64,000 bases of DNA from Anaeromyces robustus (GCA_002104895.1 MCFG01000087.1:1-64000); one strand, 5' to 3'; positions 44,441 to 60,202 are shown, counted from the stretch's first letter. Translations and numbers: made by a program. The notes: generated by a model from the sequence alone, not told the origin.

Positions 44441-45147
44441 CTTATTATAACCTTTTTTTTTTTTTTTTTTTAATTTAATATATATATTTTTTAATCATTA
44501 TATTAGTTATAAATATTATATTTTAATTATTATTATTATTTTAATTATTAATATTATTTTTTTAATTAATATTTAAATAGTAATTTATTTTATTTTACAA
44601 TTTTTATTTATATTTTTTATATTCTTTTTTATTCTTTTTTTTTTTTTTTTTATTATTCAAACCATCATGTATATTATTTAAATACTTTTTTTGCTAAAAT
44701 ATAACAAGTAATTAAGTTGTTTTTCTTCTTATTTACTATAAATCAATTTTTTTTCCTATTATTATTATTATTTTTATAATTTATACACATATAAATATTA
44801 AATAAATTATTTAATTATAAATAAATTATTAAATGCAAACAAACATAAATATAAATATAAATATAATTATAATTATATAAATATATGAATATATGAATTT
44901 ACATTTATATACTTAATTTACAGTATAACAATAAATAAATAATATGTATTTATGTTATATGATGGAATAAATATTTATCTAATTAAAAATATTATATCAA
45001 TTTAAAATTCTAAATGCTTATAAAGATAAAATTATAAAAAATGAATTGTACATTTCATTTTCATAAAATTTAATAAATAAATTTATTTATATTATATTAA
45101 TATTTTTTTTAATTTAAATTAATGAAGAATATAAAAAAAGGAATAAA
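44441..45147. other. Intergenic AT-rich spacer
   Basis: Contains only T runs, ATT/TTA repeats and ATAAATATAA-type sequence downstream of the esterase gene. No gene or structured element seen. Confidence 0.6.
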
Positions 45148-45831
45148 TTATTCCAAAATCCATTTAATACCAGTAGCTACTCTTAAATCAACATCATTAA
45201 AATGATTACCATTATAAAATTCAAATTTTACATTAATATTTAAATTATTTAAATAATCTTTCATTTTAAGTGTATCTGTTTCTATTGTTTTTAATACTTT
45301 ATTACTTGTTTTCTTTTCTTTATTTCCTAAAGACATATATACTTTATCTACGTTTGCAATTATTTTATTATTTTCAACAAAATTTAAAAATTCTGGATAC
45401 CAAAACGAACCTGAACCTGAAAAGAATCTAGTAAATATATTTGTTTTAAACATTGAATAAATAGTAAATAATCCTGCTAGAGAATAACCTGCTAAAGCAT
45501 AATATTCTGGTTTAAATAATTTTTCAACTTCTGGTATAATATCATTTATTATAACATTAATATAGTCATCGGCTTTACCACCATAACCTTCAACATTTTT
45601 AAATATTGGATCTGATTTCCAAGGGGTCATTTCTTCATTCCATTTTAAAACTTCTAGTACAATTAAAATAAATTCTGAACATTTTTGTTTTAAACATTCT
45701 AACCAAAGACCATTAGCATTACCATTAAAAGAATTATATATTACTATTGGATATTTTTTATTTTCATCAAAATTTTCTTCATTATAATAAATGGTAATTT
45801 TTCTATTATTTATTGTTAAAGTTTTAGGCAT
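45148..45831 (-). CDS. Alpha/beta-hydrolase esterase of bacterial type
   Basis: Single-exon, 227-residue cytosolic-looking hydrolase (no signal peptide). The nucleophile elbow is AGYSLAG with Ser117. A His in GNHF (His210) is the likely general base, and the acid is probably near LGNKE (about 171-172), which is less certain. The conserved segments WNEEMTPW (about 64-71) and GGKADDY (about 84-90) are typical of the small 'esterase family' hydrolases common in Clostridia and other Firmicutes, related to IroE/Fes-type and esterase-D-like (PF00756) enzymes. The substrate is unknown; a carboxyl ester is expected. Absence of introns, next to an 11-exon neighbour, and closeness to bacterial sequences suggest horizontal acquisition from gut bacteria. 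That is an inference to be tested by phylogeny. The start at 45831 is the first ATG and gives the usual N-terminal strand (KTLTINNRKITIYYN). It is transcribed divergently from the Dnmt2 gene. Confidence 0.88.
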   Translation of the reverse strand: MPKTLTINNRKITIYYNEENFDENKKYPIVIYNSFNGNANGLWLECLKQKCSEFILIVLEVLKWNEEMTPWKSDPIFKNVEGYGGKADDYINVIINDIIPEVEKLFKPEYYALAGYSLAGLFTIYSMFKTNIFTRFFSGSGSFWYPEFLNFVENNKIIANVDKVYMSLGNKEKKTSNKVLKTIETDTLKMKDYLNNLNINVKFEFYNGNHFNDVDLRVATGIKWILE

Positions 45832-46050
45832 AATATTTTTTAGGATTAAATGAATTTTCTATAGATTAAAGAAATTTATATAAATATATAAAATTTAAAT
45901 ATATATATATTTTTTTTAATTAATAAAAAAAAAATTATATTATATATTAAAGTTTAACAAATAATTTTTTACTATTTTATTATTGATCAAAATTACTATA
46001 AAAATATTTATATATATAAATTTTTCTATAATATCTACAAAGTGTAAAAT
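45832..46050. promoter_or_regulatory. Shared divergent promoter region
   Basis: Only 219 bp separate the start codons of the minus-strand esterase and the plus-strand Dnmt2 gene, so both promoters must lie here or overlap the genes. TATATATA words occur on both sides of a poly-A stretch (about 45926-45934). No specific factor site is recognisable. Confidence 0.45.
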
Positions 46051-49118
<3,068 letters not shown>

Positions 49119-49697
49119 TAGAATATTTTTTTTTTAAAAAATAGTTTTTCCTTTTTCTTTATTTTATTTTTATTTTATTTTTATTTTATTTAAATTATTA
49201 ATATTTATTAATCTTTGAATTATCAAAATCAAAAAATTCTTTTTTAAAACTGTTAATATTATATCTAAAGATAATATATCATATTTTATTAAATTTAACA
49301 TAAATAATATGCTAAATACATGAGAAATTAACATAAATATATATTTTTATATTTATGTTAATTTTCATTATTATAAAAAAAAAAAGTAATAATATTATAT
49401 TATTCTTTAAATAATAATAAAAAAAATTTGATAATAAAATAATATTACAAATTATATAATTATTTTATTGTTTTTTAATTAAATACCTTTTATTCTCATA
49501 AAATTAAAGATTTTTTTTATTTCTTATATTTGTTTTTTAATATATACATATACATATATTAAAATATAATAATTTGTTTTAAAATTCATTGTGTTTTCTA
49601 TGTACATGATATTATGTTTTTCTTCACAATATAATTATATAATATATAAATATACATAAATATATAATGTTATAAATATATTAATATATAGTCATAT
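49119..49697. other. Short intergenic spacer
   Basis: AT-rich DNA between the Dnmt2 stop and the transposon. It holds a near-perfect hairpin at about 49323-49367 (GAAATTAACATAAATATA against its complement with one extra T). No gene. Confidence 0.6.
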
Positions 49698-50277
49698 CAC
49701 TGTTACGGGAAGTGTGCATTTCGGCAATGTATTTCGTAAATGTATCGCGCATTAAAATAACGTATTATTTAAATGTATTATATTGTGGCTTATAAAATAA
49801 ATAAATAAAAAATTTATTATATTATTAAAATCAATATTTTATTTATTATTGATTTATGAAACCAATTTATTAGTGGTATCTTCTTTTTATTAATATTTCT
49901 TTTTTTTTTATTTAACTTATGAAATAAATAAAATATTATGTGAAATTTAAATTTTATATTTATAATTCTTTAAATTATGAAATAAAAAAAATATTAAGTG
50001 AAATTTAAAATTTATATTTATAATTCTTTAAATTATGAAATAAATAAAATATTAAGTGAAATTTAAAATTTATATTTATAATTCTTTAAATTATGAAATA
50101 AATAAGAAATGTTTTAATATACAAGTACTAGTATATAAACTCTCTTAAAAAATTTTTATATAAATGTGGCGTCAAAAAATATTTATATAAATTTAAAATA
50201 TGAAATGTGGCGTAAAGGACCTGTCAATGCAAAAAATTTCATGTACATTGCCGAAATGCTACACTCAGCACTGTTAC
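49698..50277. mobile_element. Non-autonomous TIR DNA transposon (MITE-like), 562 bp, 9-bp TSD
   Basis: The element spans 49707-50268, flanked by identical 9-bp direct repeats CACTGTTAC (49698-49706 and 50269-50277). Its ends carry inverted repeats: left GGGAAGTGT followed by the core GCATTTCGGCAATGTA (49716-49731), and right the exact reverse complement of that core (50244-50259), followed outward by the complement of AGTGT(A) and CTG. The arms are about 25 bp with one indel and terminal mismatches. No transposase is encoded. Inside are a 58-bp minisatellite (49919-50104) and two AATGTGGCGT words (about 50163 and 50203). A 9-bp target duplication is typical of Mutator-like (MULE) elements, although classical MULE arms are longer. 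The intact duplication suggests a fairly recent insertion. Confidence 0.85.
49919..50104. repeat. 58-bp minisatellite, 3.2 copies, inside the transposon
   Basis: Units begin ATGAAATAAA at 49919, 49977, 50035 and 50093 (last partial). Each carries AAATATTA(A/T)GTGAAATTTAA and TATAATTCTTTAAATT. Copies 2 and 3 are almost identical, while copy 1 has a few changes. Confidence 0.9.
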
Positions 50278-50705
50278 AAATAATGTTTTATTTTTTTAGT
50301 ATATAATTATTATTACTATGATTTGTAATTAAATTATATATTATAATTATATTTTAATATATTTAAAATTATAATATATTGTATTTAGTTTTTCCATAAA
50401 TACTAACATTAATTAATAATATTCAATATAAGTTACATACCATAATTTTAAAATAATTTTTCCATTTTTTTTATAAAAAAAATAAAGTTTTAATAAAAAT
50501 CTATTGTTTATAAATACCTATTTTATTTTATTCATTAAAAATCTTTCACTATAAAATATTATATAGTATTAATTACCTATAAAAAAAACAATAGATATTA
50601 ATATTATTTATTTGTTTGTTTATTTTCATAGATTATAATAGTTAATATTAAAACAATTATATATTATCTATACAAAATACTGGTATATGGTATAATAATA
50701 AAAAT

Positions 50706-50770
<65 letters not shown>

Positions 50771-52487
50771 ACATTATCTTGTGTTACATCTTAATAAATA
50801 AGCTTTTAATATAAAATTATGAATAAAATAATATTAATTAGTGGCTTATACATAACATATAAGTATTCCTTTTTATTTAATAACTTTAATTTTACCTGGT
50901 AATTGTGGCATAAATATAATATTTTTTTACATTTGTGTTACATCATTGAAAAAAATTTTTTAAGGATAATTTTTTTATATATATAATTAAGGTATTCAAT
51001 TAATAATAAAATATTAACTTTAATATATAATATGTTATATTACATAATATATTAACAATATATTTAATTAATGTAATATTATGACTTGTTAATAATATAT
51101 TAATATATATATTAATATATATTGTAATAAATAACTCTATAACAAATAAAATAAAAATGAATAAATAAATATTAATGTCTTATGAAGTATATTAAATAAA
51201 TAAATAAATATATAAATAAATAAATATATAAATATAATGAATAAATAAATAAATAATATAAAGATAAATTAGTTAATATTTATTATGGCAATTTTTATTT
51301 TTTTAAATATTATTCAAAAATTGTGTATATTTTTTTTTAATTATTTATTTATTTCTATAAAAATTTACTTTTTTTTTCTTTTCAAAAAAATTTGTTTAAA
51401 GTCTTCTTTTCTAGTAAAATAAAATAATAAATAGAAAAGAATTTAAATTTATAAAGATATAATAAGAGAAAAGAAGAAATTAGGGATAAACAATATCAAA
51501 TATAGAAAGATATATTTTAAATAGATTCTTTTTTAAAAAAAAAAAGAGAGAAAAGCAATAATCTATTTGTCTTTCTTTATATTTTTTTTTATCTCTATTT
51601 ATTTAAATAATAATTTTAATGGCATTTTATTCTTTTCTTTTTTAACTTTTTAATATTTTAATTTAAAGTTTAAAAAAAAAAGCAAAAAAACAAAAGCAAA
51701 AACAAAAACAAAAACAAAAACAACATTATTCTTATAATAAATGCACGAGAATATTTAATAAACAGATTTAGAAAAAATAAATAAATATTAACTTAAAATT
51801 ATAATTAAACACAATAAAAAATTGAAAAAAAATAAAAAAAATAAAAAAAAAAAAAAAAAAAGAAAAGAAAGCAAAAAAAAAAAGAAAGAAAAATAAAAAG
51901 AAAAATAATATTAAAAAAATCAACATAAAAAATATTTATTTAAAAATAATGTTATTATTGTATATTTTATAATACATGAATAATAGTTATTACGAAAACA
52001 ATACAAACAATTATATAGAAATAAAAATAAAAACAAAAATATAAATTAATTATTTTAATTTAAGCTTTTTTGAATTTATCAATAATATTTATTGTAATAT
52101 TTATTGAGTCTTCTATTATTTTACAATATTTTAATAATTTAAATATTGTCTATTTATTCATCTAGCAGGAGAATAAGTATAGAATAATAGAATAAACAAA
52201 AGCATTCTTTAAATATTCAATAAATATAACTAATTAAATTAATAAATAAACAGCAGTAATCTTTTTTAATTATACCTTTCTTTATTGAAAAAATATTATT
52301 AATTTAAGTCATCTTATTTATATGATATTTGATAATATACAAATTCAATAATTATCACAATAAAAATTATATAATTACAAAAAGAGGATTTTAAAAATAT
52401 AATCAAAGAATAAACAATATTTTTTCTATATTAATCGATAAAAATTTAATATATATTAAAGTGATAATTTATAATTTTTAAAAGAAA
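50278..52487. other. AT-rich spacer upstream of the RhoGEF gene
   Basis: No gene supported. It contains a self-complementary (AAT)n-(ATT)n block at about 50707-50768, TAATATATTAATATATAT tracts near 51050-51120, AAATAAAT runs (51190-51260), and an A-rich stretch with AAAACAAAAGCA repeats near 51680-51720 and 51820-51900. Confidence 0.6.
50707..50768. repeat. (AAT)n/(ATT)n palindromic microsatellite
   Basis: An (AAT)n run of about 30 bp is followed at once by an equal (ATT)n run, forming a perfect inverted repeat able to extrude as a cruciform. Confidence 0.85.
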
Positions 52488-55400
52488 ATGTTGAAGATTA
52501 ATCAAGAAAACGTTTTAAAAGATTTACAAATTATACGTGGAAAATTAAACACTGTAAATATTATTTATAATAATAATAATAATAATAATATAATTTAAAA
52601 AAAAAAAAAAAAAAACATTGAAAACAATATAATATATTGATTAAAAATATAATAATTTTATATATTATCTTATATAATAAGGCCACTTTAGAAGAATGTA
52701 TAGAGACCCTACAATTATTAGTTAAATCTATATTCTTTTTAAAAGAAAAAAAATGTAAATTTAATTAAATAATATATTATATATAACATATATATTTAAA
52801 ATTATTTTTTTATAAAATTATTTATCATTGTTTTTTTTTTTTTTTTTTAATTTTTATAATTTTATTAATTATTATATAAATTCTTCATGATTTAACATTA
52901 GCTGATTCTTGTTCAGAAGATGAATGGAATGAATATTGTAAAATAAGATTTAATCTTGGAAAGCATTTTGTAGATATTATACGTTTATACAATGAAAGAC
53001 TTTCTTATCATATTAATGAAAAATATAAACTTTTGGTAGATGGTAATAGTTTATTAAATATAAACAATGCAAGGTAAATATATATATATTTATGTATTAT
53101 TTATTTTTAGTAATATGTATGATAGAGTATAAAAATCAATAAACAGAGAATAATCTATAGATAACTTATAAATGCATTTATTCATATTTTATTTATTAAA
53201 TTTTAATTATAACATTGGAATTAATTAACATACAACAAGAAATCCTGATGAAGAATCAGAATACAGAAATCCGGTAAGAAGTGATTCTTTAAGAAATAAA
53301 CGTAGTAATATTGATATGCGTTCTTATAATACACCAAATTCAGTACAGGATTATAATAATTTGTCTCCATATACTCAACAGCAAATAAATGGAGAAGGTC
53401 CATATTCTCCATTTTATAATCTACCACCTTCACCAAATCCTAGTTTCCCATCTCATAATAATACTTATCCATTAACCTATAGTCCAAATATGGCACGCCA
53501 TAATAATAGTGTAAAATCTAATAATTATCCACAAACTAGCAATACCTATCCTTATAAATCATCTTCATCAAATAGTATCGATAATGTGAATCATAGTAAT
53601 TCAATACAGGGTAGAGTTACATCTTCACCATCAAGCAGTTTTAATAATGATATAGGTGTTCCTAGATTGGATTCACCTGCACCACATTTTACTGCTGCTG
53701 ATCTTCATGATACTGAAATAGCTCACGCATCATCACTAACATCACATTCATTAATGACATCTTCTTTTTCAAATGCTCAAGAAGAAGATGACAATGATGA
53801 TTTTGGTGAAGAATCGGATAATATGATTGGTCAATATTATTGTACTAAAGAATTTAAAGCAAAAGAGGATTTCCAAATTGATCTTCAATTAAATGATATC
53901 GTTACTATTAGTCAATTTACTGGTAAATATATTTTAGGTAAAAATTGTAGAACAAAAGCGGAAGGTTTATTTCCCATTTATTATATAGAATCATTGGATG
54001 GAAATTATGTTTTCTTCCGTTGTAAAGAAGAAATGGAATTTGCATCTGTTGATGATGAAATATTTTTATTAAGAGAAGCAGATAATGAATATTATCCAGG
54101 TTATAATATTACTAAAGGTGAACAAGGTATATTTAATTTAAATAAACTAGAACCAATCACTTTAGATGAAAATAAAAGAAATGAAATAGAAAATCTTTAT
54201 TATGAGGAACAAGAATCTGAAGATTCATCTCGTATGAATTCATTTAATACAAGTTTGAATGAAATATTTGGAAATATCAATCCAAATGCCTTGTTAGATC
54301 CATTACTTCCAACTAATACTATTACTAGTAATACAAATACAAATACAAATAGCAATAATAGTATCAATGAATCAATGATGTCATTTTCACCGAATATCAC
54401 CGAAGAGATACGTCGTTATTCAGTAGAAAATAAAATTGATCAAAATATTGTTGTTAAATTATTAGAATATTATAAAACAATTCCAGAATTACAAGATGAT
54501 GATGCATTCAATAAAGAAAAGACTAATATAGATAATAATTTAGATCTTATGCGTGAAGCTGTTAAAAAATTCAAAGAATTCCGTGATATTGAAGAAAAGG
54601 AAGAAAAACATAGTAGTAAAAAGGATAGTTTCCTTTCACCTCAATTATTTGAAAATGTAGAAACTAAACGTAAAAAATGGGAAGCCAATAGATATCGTTG
54701 CCTTGAATTAATAGAAACTGAAAAAAGTTATTGTGATAAAATGAAAATTATGATAGAAAAATTTATGAAACCATTAGAGGCGGCAGCAGATACAGAAAAT
54801 GAAATGTTAAATAGAGTACAAATATCTTTAATATTTAAAAATATACCAGATATATATGAATTTAGTTATAAACTTCATAAAGAATTAGCTGAAGCATTTA
54901 CTCATTATGATGAAGAAGGTCCAATTCCAATTGCAACTGTATTTTTAAATAAATTTAGTGATTGGAAAATTTATATTAAATATGTTGAAGATTTCCATAC
55001 TGCAAGTGCTACACTAGAAAACTTGAAAAGAAGTCCTCAAACAGATCGTTATAATCGTTTTATGGAACAATGTGAAAGATCTAAAGAATGTAATCAAATG
55101 AATCTTAAAGATTTAATTGTTTTACCTGTTCAAAGATTCCTTAAATATCGTTTACTTTTTGAAGGTATTAAAAAGGATTCTGATCCAAGAAATAAAGAAT
55201 CTTATCAATTGTTAGATACTGTAGAAAATTATATATTTGAAATAGGTGAAATTATGAATGATGCTAAGAAGATACAAGAGAATATTAACAAGATGTTCTT
55301 ATTAGAAAAAACAATTATGAATTATCCACCTGATCTTATCTCTTATACTCAAAGAAGCTTTATAGATGAATGGGGTTATAAAGATATTAATTATAAAGAA

Positions 55401-55808
55401 AAGAGACTTTATCTCTTTAGTGATACCCTACTTTTTGCTAGTTTGTATACTAAAAAGGTTAAAAAGGGAAAAAAATATAAGTATGTATTTGAAAGACGTA
55501 TTGACATTTTAGATTATGATGTTGAAAAGAAATCAGGTACTAGTAATAGACTTATTAAGTTCGTAGAAACAAGTAGATATAAGAATTCTAAATCAAATAG
55601 TGCTAAAGTTAAATCTCATACACATTCAAGATTAAACTTTGGAATTATGGGTAGTCATTCAACTGGTTATTCTGTACCAGTTACAAAAGCTTTAATATTC
55701 TTTGATAATGAAGAAGCTTGTAATAATTTCTGTGCTAAATATCAAGAACAAAAAGTCAATTTATTGAAAGAAAATCTTAAAAAAGCAAAAATAACTAATA
55801 GAAAATAA
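52488..55808 (+). CDS. Rho guanine nucleotide exchange factor, SH3-DH-PH
   Basis: Four exons: 52488-52553, 52682-52754, 52902-53073 and 53240-55808 (donors GTAAAT; acceptors AATAAG, ATTAG and ACAAG). Split codons rejoin, giving 959 residues. The N-terminus (1-110) is predicted helical and unassigned, followed by a Ser/Asn/Pro-rich linker. An SH3 domain lies at about 299-358 (YYCTKEFKAKEDFQIDLQLND, with GLFPIYYIE at its end). A second SH3-like segment lies at about 358-412. The DH (RhoGEF) domain lies at about 585-780, with the N-terminal ELIETEKSYC helix and the signature LKDLIVLPVQRFLKYRLLFE. A PH domain (about 795-945) begins near the RSFIDEWGY strand and contains the KEKRLYLFSDTLLFA core. 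It should activate a Rho/Cdc42-type GTPase at the membrane by GDP release. The GTPase target cannot be told from sequence. The start at 53316 would lose the N-terminal helices. The model is solid except that the exon-4 acceptor is short of pyrimidines. Confidence 0.9.
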
Positions 55809-57372
55809 TAATAATAATAATAATAAAATTATTTTAAACTAAATGACTGAATAAATAAAATAAAATACCTACATATATATAATAATTTTCTTTTTTTATT
55901 TTTATTATATATTTTAATAAAGAAGAACAAAAACGAAAACAAAACAAAACAAAATAAAAAAAAACAAAACAAAAAACAAAAAAAAAAAAAAAACAAAACA
56001 AAAAACAAAAAAAAAAAAAAAAACTGAAAAAAAAATACACATCCACACACAAAAACAATAATAAATCAAATCGTATATAAATTAAAATATATATATATAT
56101 AAATAAATTATAAATAAATGAAATAATAAATAAATAATTTTTTTTTTTTTAGATATATATAATTATATATATTATATATATATATAAAATTAATGATAAA
56201 TAGTATTTTTTTTTTTTTTTTAATATATATTTATTTTTTAAAAATAATATTTTTTTTTATTTAAAAAAAAAAAATAATGTAATAAAAAAAATAATTAATA
56301 AGTAAAAAATTCAAAAAAGAAAAAAAAAATTATAATAAAATATATAATAATAAAAAAAAATTAATTTTTTGGTATAATAAGGATAATAAATAAAAATAAG
56401 TTTGTATAATAATGTTAGTATTTTAGTATTGGTATTCTGTAAATTTTATATATTTATAATATAATAAAGGTACAAATTATTATTCTTTTTAATATTATAT
56501 GGAAGTTGCTTTTATACATATTTAATATTATATATATATAATGACATTGAAAATTTCATTATATAATTAAAACTTCAATATAATAATTATTAAAAATAAA
56601 CTAGTTGAAAAAAAAAAATTATATATTTATAATTATTGTATTTTAATGTTATTGTAATATATGATATATTTTAATAGATTCCAGAAAATTCTAGTTTATT
56701 AATTCTAGTTTATTAATATTTATAATAATTATTTTTATTTTTATTAAATAAAAATATGCAAAATACGATTTAATAATTAGTTTTTTTAAAATTAGTTAAT
56801 AATTATTATATATATTAAAAAAAAAATATCTTTTAATCTTTTATTTTATTAGATTTTTATATTTATATAAAACTGTAGAATGTGGAATAATATTAAAAAA
56901 AAATAATAATAAACAAATCCCTTCAATGATATAAACAATAAAGAATTAAGAATATAAAATTAACTTTTTTTTTTTTTTCAAGAAAAAATGGATTTTTTTT
57001 ATTAAGTTTAATCGATTTTTTCATTTTCATTTTTAAAAAATTATAATACTAAATAATAGAAAAACTTTAAACTTTATAATATATAATAAACCAAAAGCTT
57101 TCTCTTTAAAACTTTTGCTTTTTTTTTTTACCTATGTTTTCTATATTTTTTAATTATTCAAATTAATAAAAATGATTGGTTTAAATCAAAAATGAATAAT
57201 TATATATAAATTGTATCATTAAACTAACCTAAAATCTATTACAATATTAAATATTATTTTAATATCATAATAATATTTTTTTGTTTAATATATTTTATAA
57301 TATTTTTATATAAAATAATTTTTTTTATATATTTTTATTAACAATATATATATATAACAATAAAACAATAAA

Positions 57373-57402
<30 letters not shown>
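55809..57402. other. Intergenic AT-rich spacer
   Basis: Begins with AAT repeats after the RhoGEF stop, then AAAACAAAA-rich sequence (55920-56060), AT dinucleotide tracts and T runs. A 15-bp word TTCTAGTTTATTAAT is duplicated near 56692-56720. It ends in a long A run (about 57376-57403) that abuts the Cdc37 start codon. No gene seen. Confidence 0.6.
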
Positions 57403-57405
<3 letters not shown>

Positions 57406-58444
57406 CCTGTTGATTACAGTAAATGGGATAAATTAGAAATATCTGATGATGAAGATATTGAATGCCAGTAAGTATTTTATAATAATAATAATGAAGTAAT
57501 TTACAAGGAAATTAAAAGTTAAATTTATAAAAAAATAAATAGAAAAATGTTATATATTCATTGCTACTTTTAATTAATTATTTGTTTAAATTTGAAATAT
57601 TAAATATTAATAATGTTATAAATTTTCTTTTTAATTTTAATTAAAAATAATAATAAAAAAAAGCCCAAACATTGATAAAGCTTCAATGATTCGTTGGCAT
57701 CAAGCTGCAATTCACCGTCAACGTAGAGAAAGAAAAGATAAAATTTCTACTTTAGAATTAGAAACTACTTTAAATGATTCAGTAGCAAAGATTTTAAAAG
57801 AATTTTCAACAGATCAAGACAATGTAGTTGAATTAATTAAAAGTTTTATGGGTATTTGTAGTCAAATTGATGATATGGATAGAGAAATGATAAAAAAAGT
57901 TGCCATTATGTGGAATTCAGACAGAGATCCAAGATGGGGACCACCAGAACCAGATGAAGTTTTAAATTCAAAAATTAAATATGGAGAATCAATTAAACAA
58001 TTAACTGAAAAATTAAAGAAATATAAAGAAGAAAATCCAGATTTTTCTTTTAATACCTGGTTAAGAAAAGAATTAGATGAACTTGTTGACCGTATTTCAA
58101 AAAGACAAGTAATAATTAAAAAGGAAATTGAAAAAGAAAGAGAAGAACAAAATAAGAAAATTACTTCTGAAAATATGTACACAGGAGGTTTTGATAAAAC
58201 TGTAAAATATCTATTAAAATTATATATATTTATAAATAATTTATTATAAAAAAATATAATACAATATAATTTAATATAATAAAATATATTATATTATATT
58301 ATAATAATGTATATTTATACAATGACTAATGACTATTATATAAATTTATTAATTGCTATTACTATTATTTATCATTAAAACATCACTATATATCATTATA
58401 TAAATATTTTTTTATTATTATTACTATATAATTATTTATTATTG

Positions 58445-58481
<37 letters not shown>

Positions 58482-59608
58482 TGTATTACTATACTTAATA
58501 TCATTAATAATAATAGATTATTAATAAACCAAAACCAACTCCAAAACCAGAAGAAAAAAAGACAGAAAAGTCTCATAAAAAGGAAAAAGTTATCGAAACT
58601 ATTCATACCCCATCAGCTAATGCTAAGTCAAAGGATGATGATAAGGTATTTTATTTAATTTAGAATTCGTTTTTTTTTTTTTTTTTTTTGTAAAAAAAAA
58701 ATAATAATAATGAATTTATATTGATATTTTAAAAATATATATGTAAAAAAATAATAATAATAAATATATATTGATATTTTAAATATATATATATATAATT
58801 GGAATAATCAGCATATTTATTTACTGTGATAAATAAAAATTTATTAATAATTATTTATTTTTTTTTTTTTTTCATTTCTATGTACATTTATATATATAAT
58901 AATATAAAGGTTGTTATTGAAAAGGAAGACGATGATGAATCATATATTACTTATGGTCCAGCTAAACAATTCTCACGTATTGACAGTTTTGAAAAGAGTT
59001 ATAAATTCATCGGTGAACATCCAGAAATTGTTGATCAAAAATACCAAGATGAAATTTTATCCGAAGCTTTCCATGCTCAAATGGAAGGAAAACCAAAATA
59101 TGCTCGTTTATGTGTTCAACAAAGTTTAGTCATTCAATATTGTAAATCATTAGGTGGTGATGGTATATCACTTTTCTTCAAGAGAATGATTACTGGATTT
59201 GAAAAAGCTCAAAAAATGTTTATGGAAGATGTAGACAATACTTATAATCACATTGTTAACAGAGTAAAAATTTTAAAGGAAAAACGTGAAGCTGAAGAAG
59301 CTGAAGAAAAGAAACAAATTGAAGCAAGATTGAAACTTGCTGAACAACCAGATGGTACTTATATATGGCCAATGGATGATAACCCCTCAGAAGAAGAAAA
59401 AAAGAAGGCAGAAACATTTGCCACATTTACTCCAGACATTCAAAAAGCTTTACTTACTATGGATCCAGATGATATTAATGCTATTTTAGCTAAAATGACT
59501 AAAGAAGAAGGACAAGAATTAATTAGAAAATGTAGTGAAAGTGGTTTAATTCAATTTGTTGAAGATGATGAAGATGAAGGTGACCTTGCAGATAATGAAT
59601 TAGATTGA
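57403..59608 (+). CDS. CDC37: Cdc37 Hsp90 co-chaperone (four exons)
   Basis: Exons: 57403-57467, 57664-58201, 58517-58645 and 58910-59608. Phases agree, giving 476 residues. Cdc37 loads protein kinases onto Hsp90 in the cytosol. The N-terminus MPVDYSKWDKLEISDDED matches the invariant Cdc37 start, including the casein kinase 2 site Ser14 in ISDDED and the conserved DYSKWD. Residues 23-200 continue with PNIDKASMIRW and a long charged helical client-binding region. A Lys/Pro-rich linker follows (about 202-245). The Hsp90-binding middle domain starts at YGPAKQFSRIDSFEKSYKFI and includes KYARLCVQQSLVIQYC and GISLFFKRM. The acidic C-terminus contains DPDDINAILAKMTKEEGQEL. Length lies between the human (378) and yeast (506) proteins. 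The start codon directly follows a run of more than 20 A. Intron 2, between TGGFDKT and the IINKPKP linker, is supported by frame and by the homologous C-terminal half. Confidence 0.94.
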
Positions 59609-59659
59609 AAATAATAATATATAAATATAAAATATAAATATTAAATATAAAAAAATTTA

Positions 59660-59705
<46 letters not shown>

Positions 59706-60157
59706 AGTCCAAAAAAATTATGATAAAAATAAATACACAAATAATCAAAATCAATATAAAAAATAATAATAATAAAATAAAAAAAATTAAAAAAATAAAA
59801 AAAAAAATAATAAAAAAAAAAAAAAAAAATAAAAAATAAAAAAGATTAAGAGTAATGTCACAATAAATACAATCACAAATTCTGCAAATACATTTAAATA
59901 AATTAATAAAAAAAGAATTTTTTTTTATTTGTTTCTCATAATTAATAATATTAAAATATAATATTAAACTACAAAAATGTAAATAACATTAATAAATTTT
60001 AACATTATTAGTAATATATTTTCATAAATTAATAATTACAATTTTATTAATAATAAATATAATCATTATTAATGAATAATAACAGTTATAATAATGATAA
60101 CAAAATAATATTAATATGTAATATTAATATTAATTACAACTACTTATATAAAAAAGG

Positions 60158-60202
<45 letters not shown>

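Noticed and set aside
49323-49367. Hairpin after the Dnmt2 gene as a transcription terminator
   Set aside because: Intrinsic hairpin terminators are bacterial; here the gene is a spliced Pol II gene and the hairpin is imperfect and AT-only.
55829-56058. Phe/Cys-rich minus-strand frames
   Set aside because: They are the complement of an AAAACAAAA-rich spacer, in two overlapping frames with no conserved pattern.
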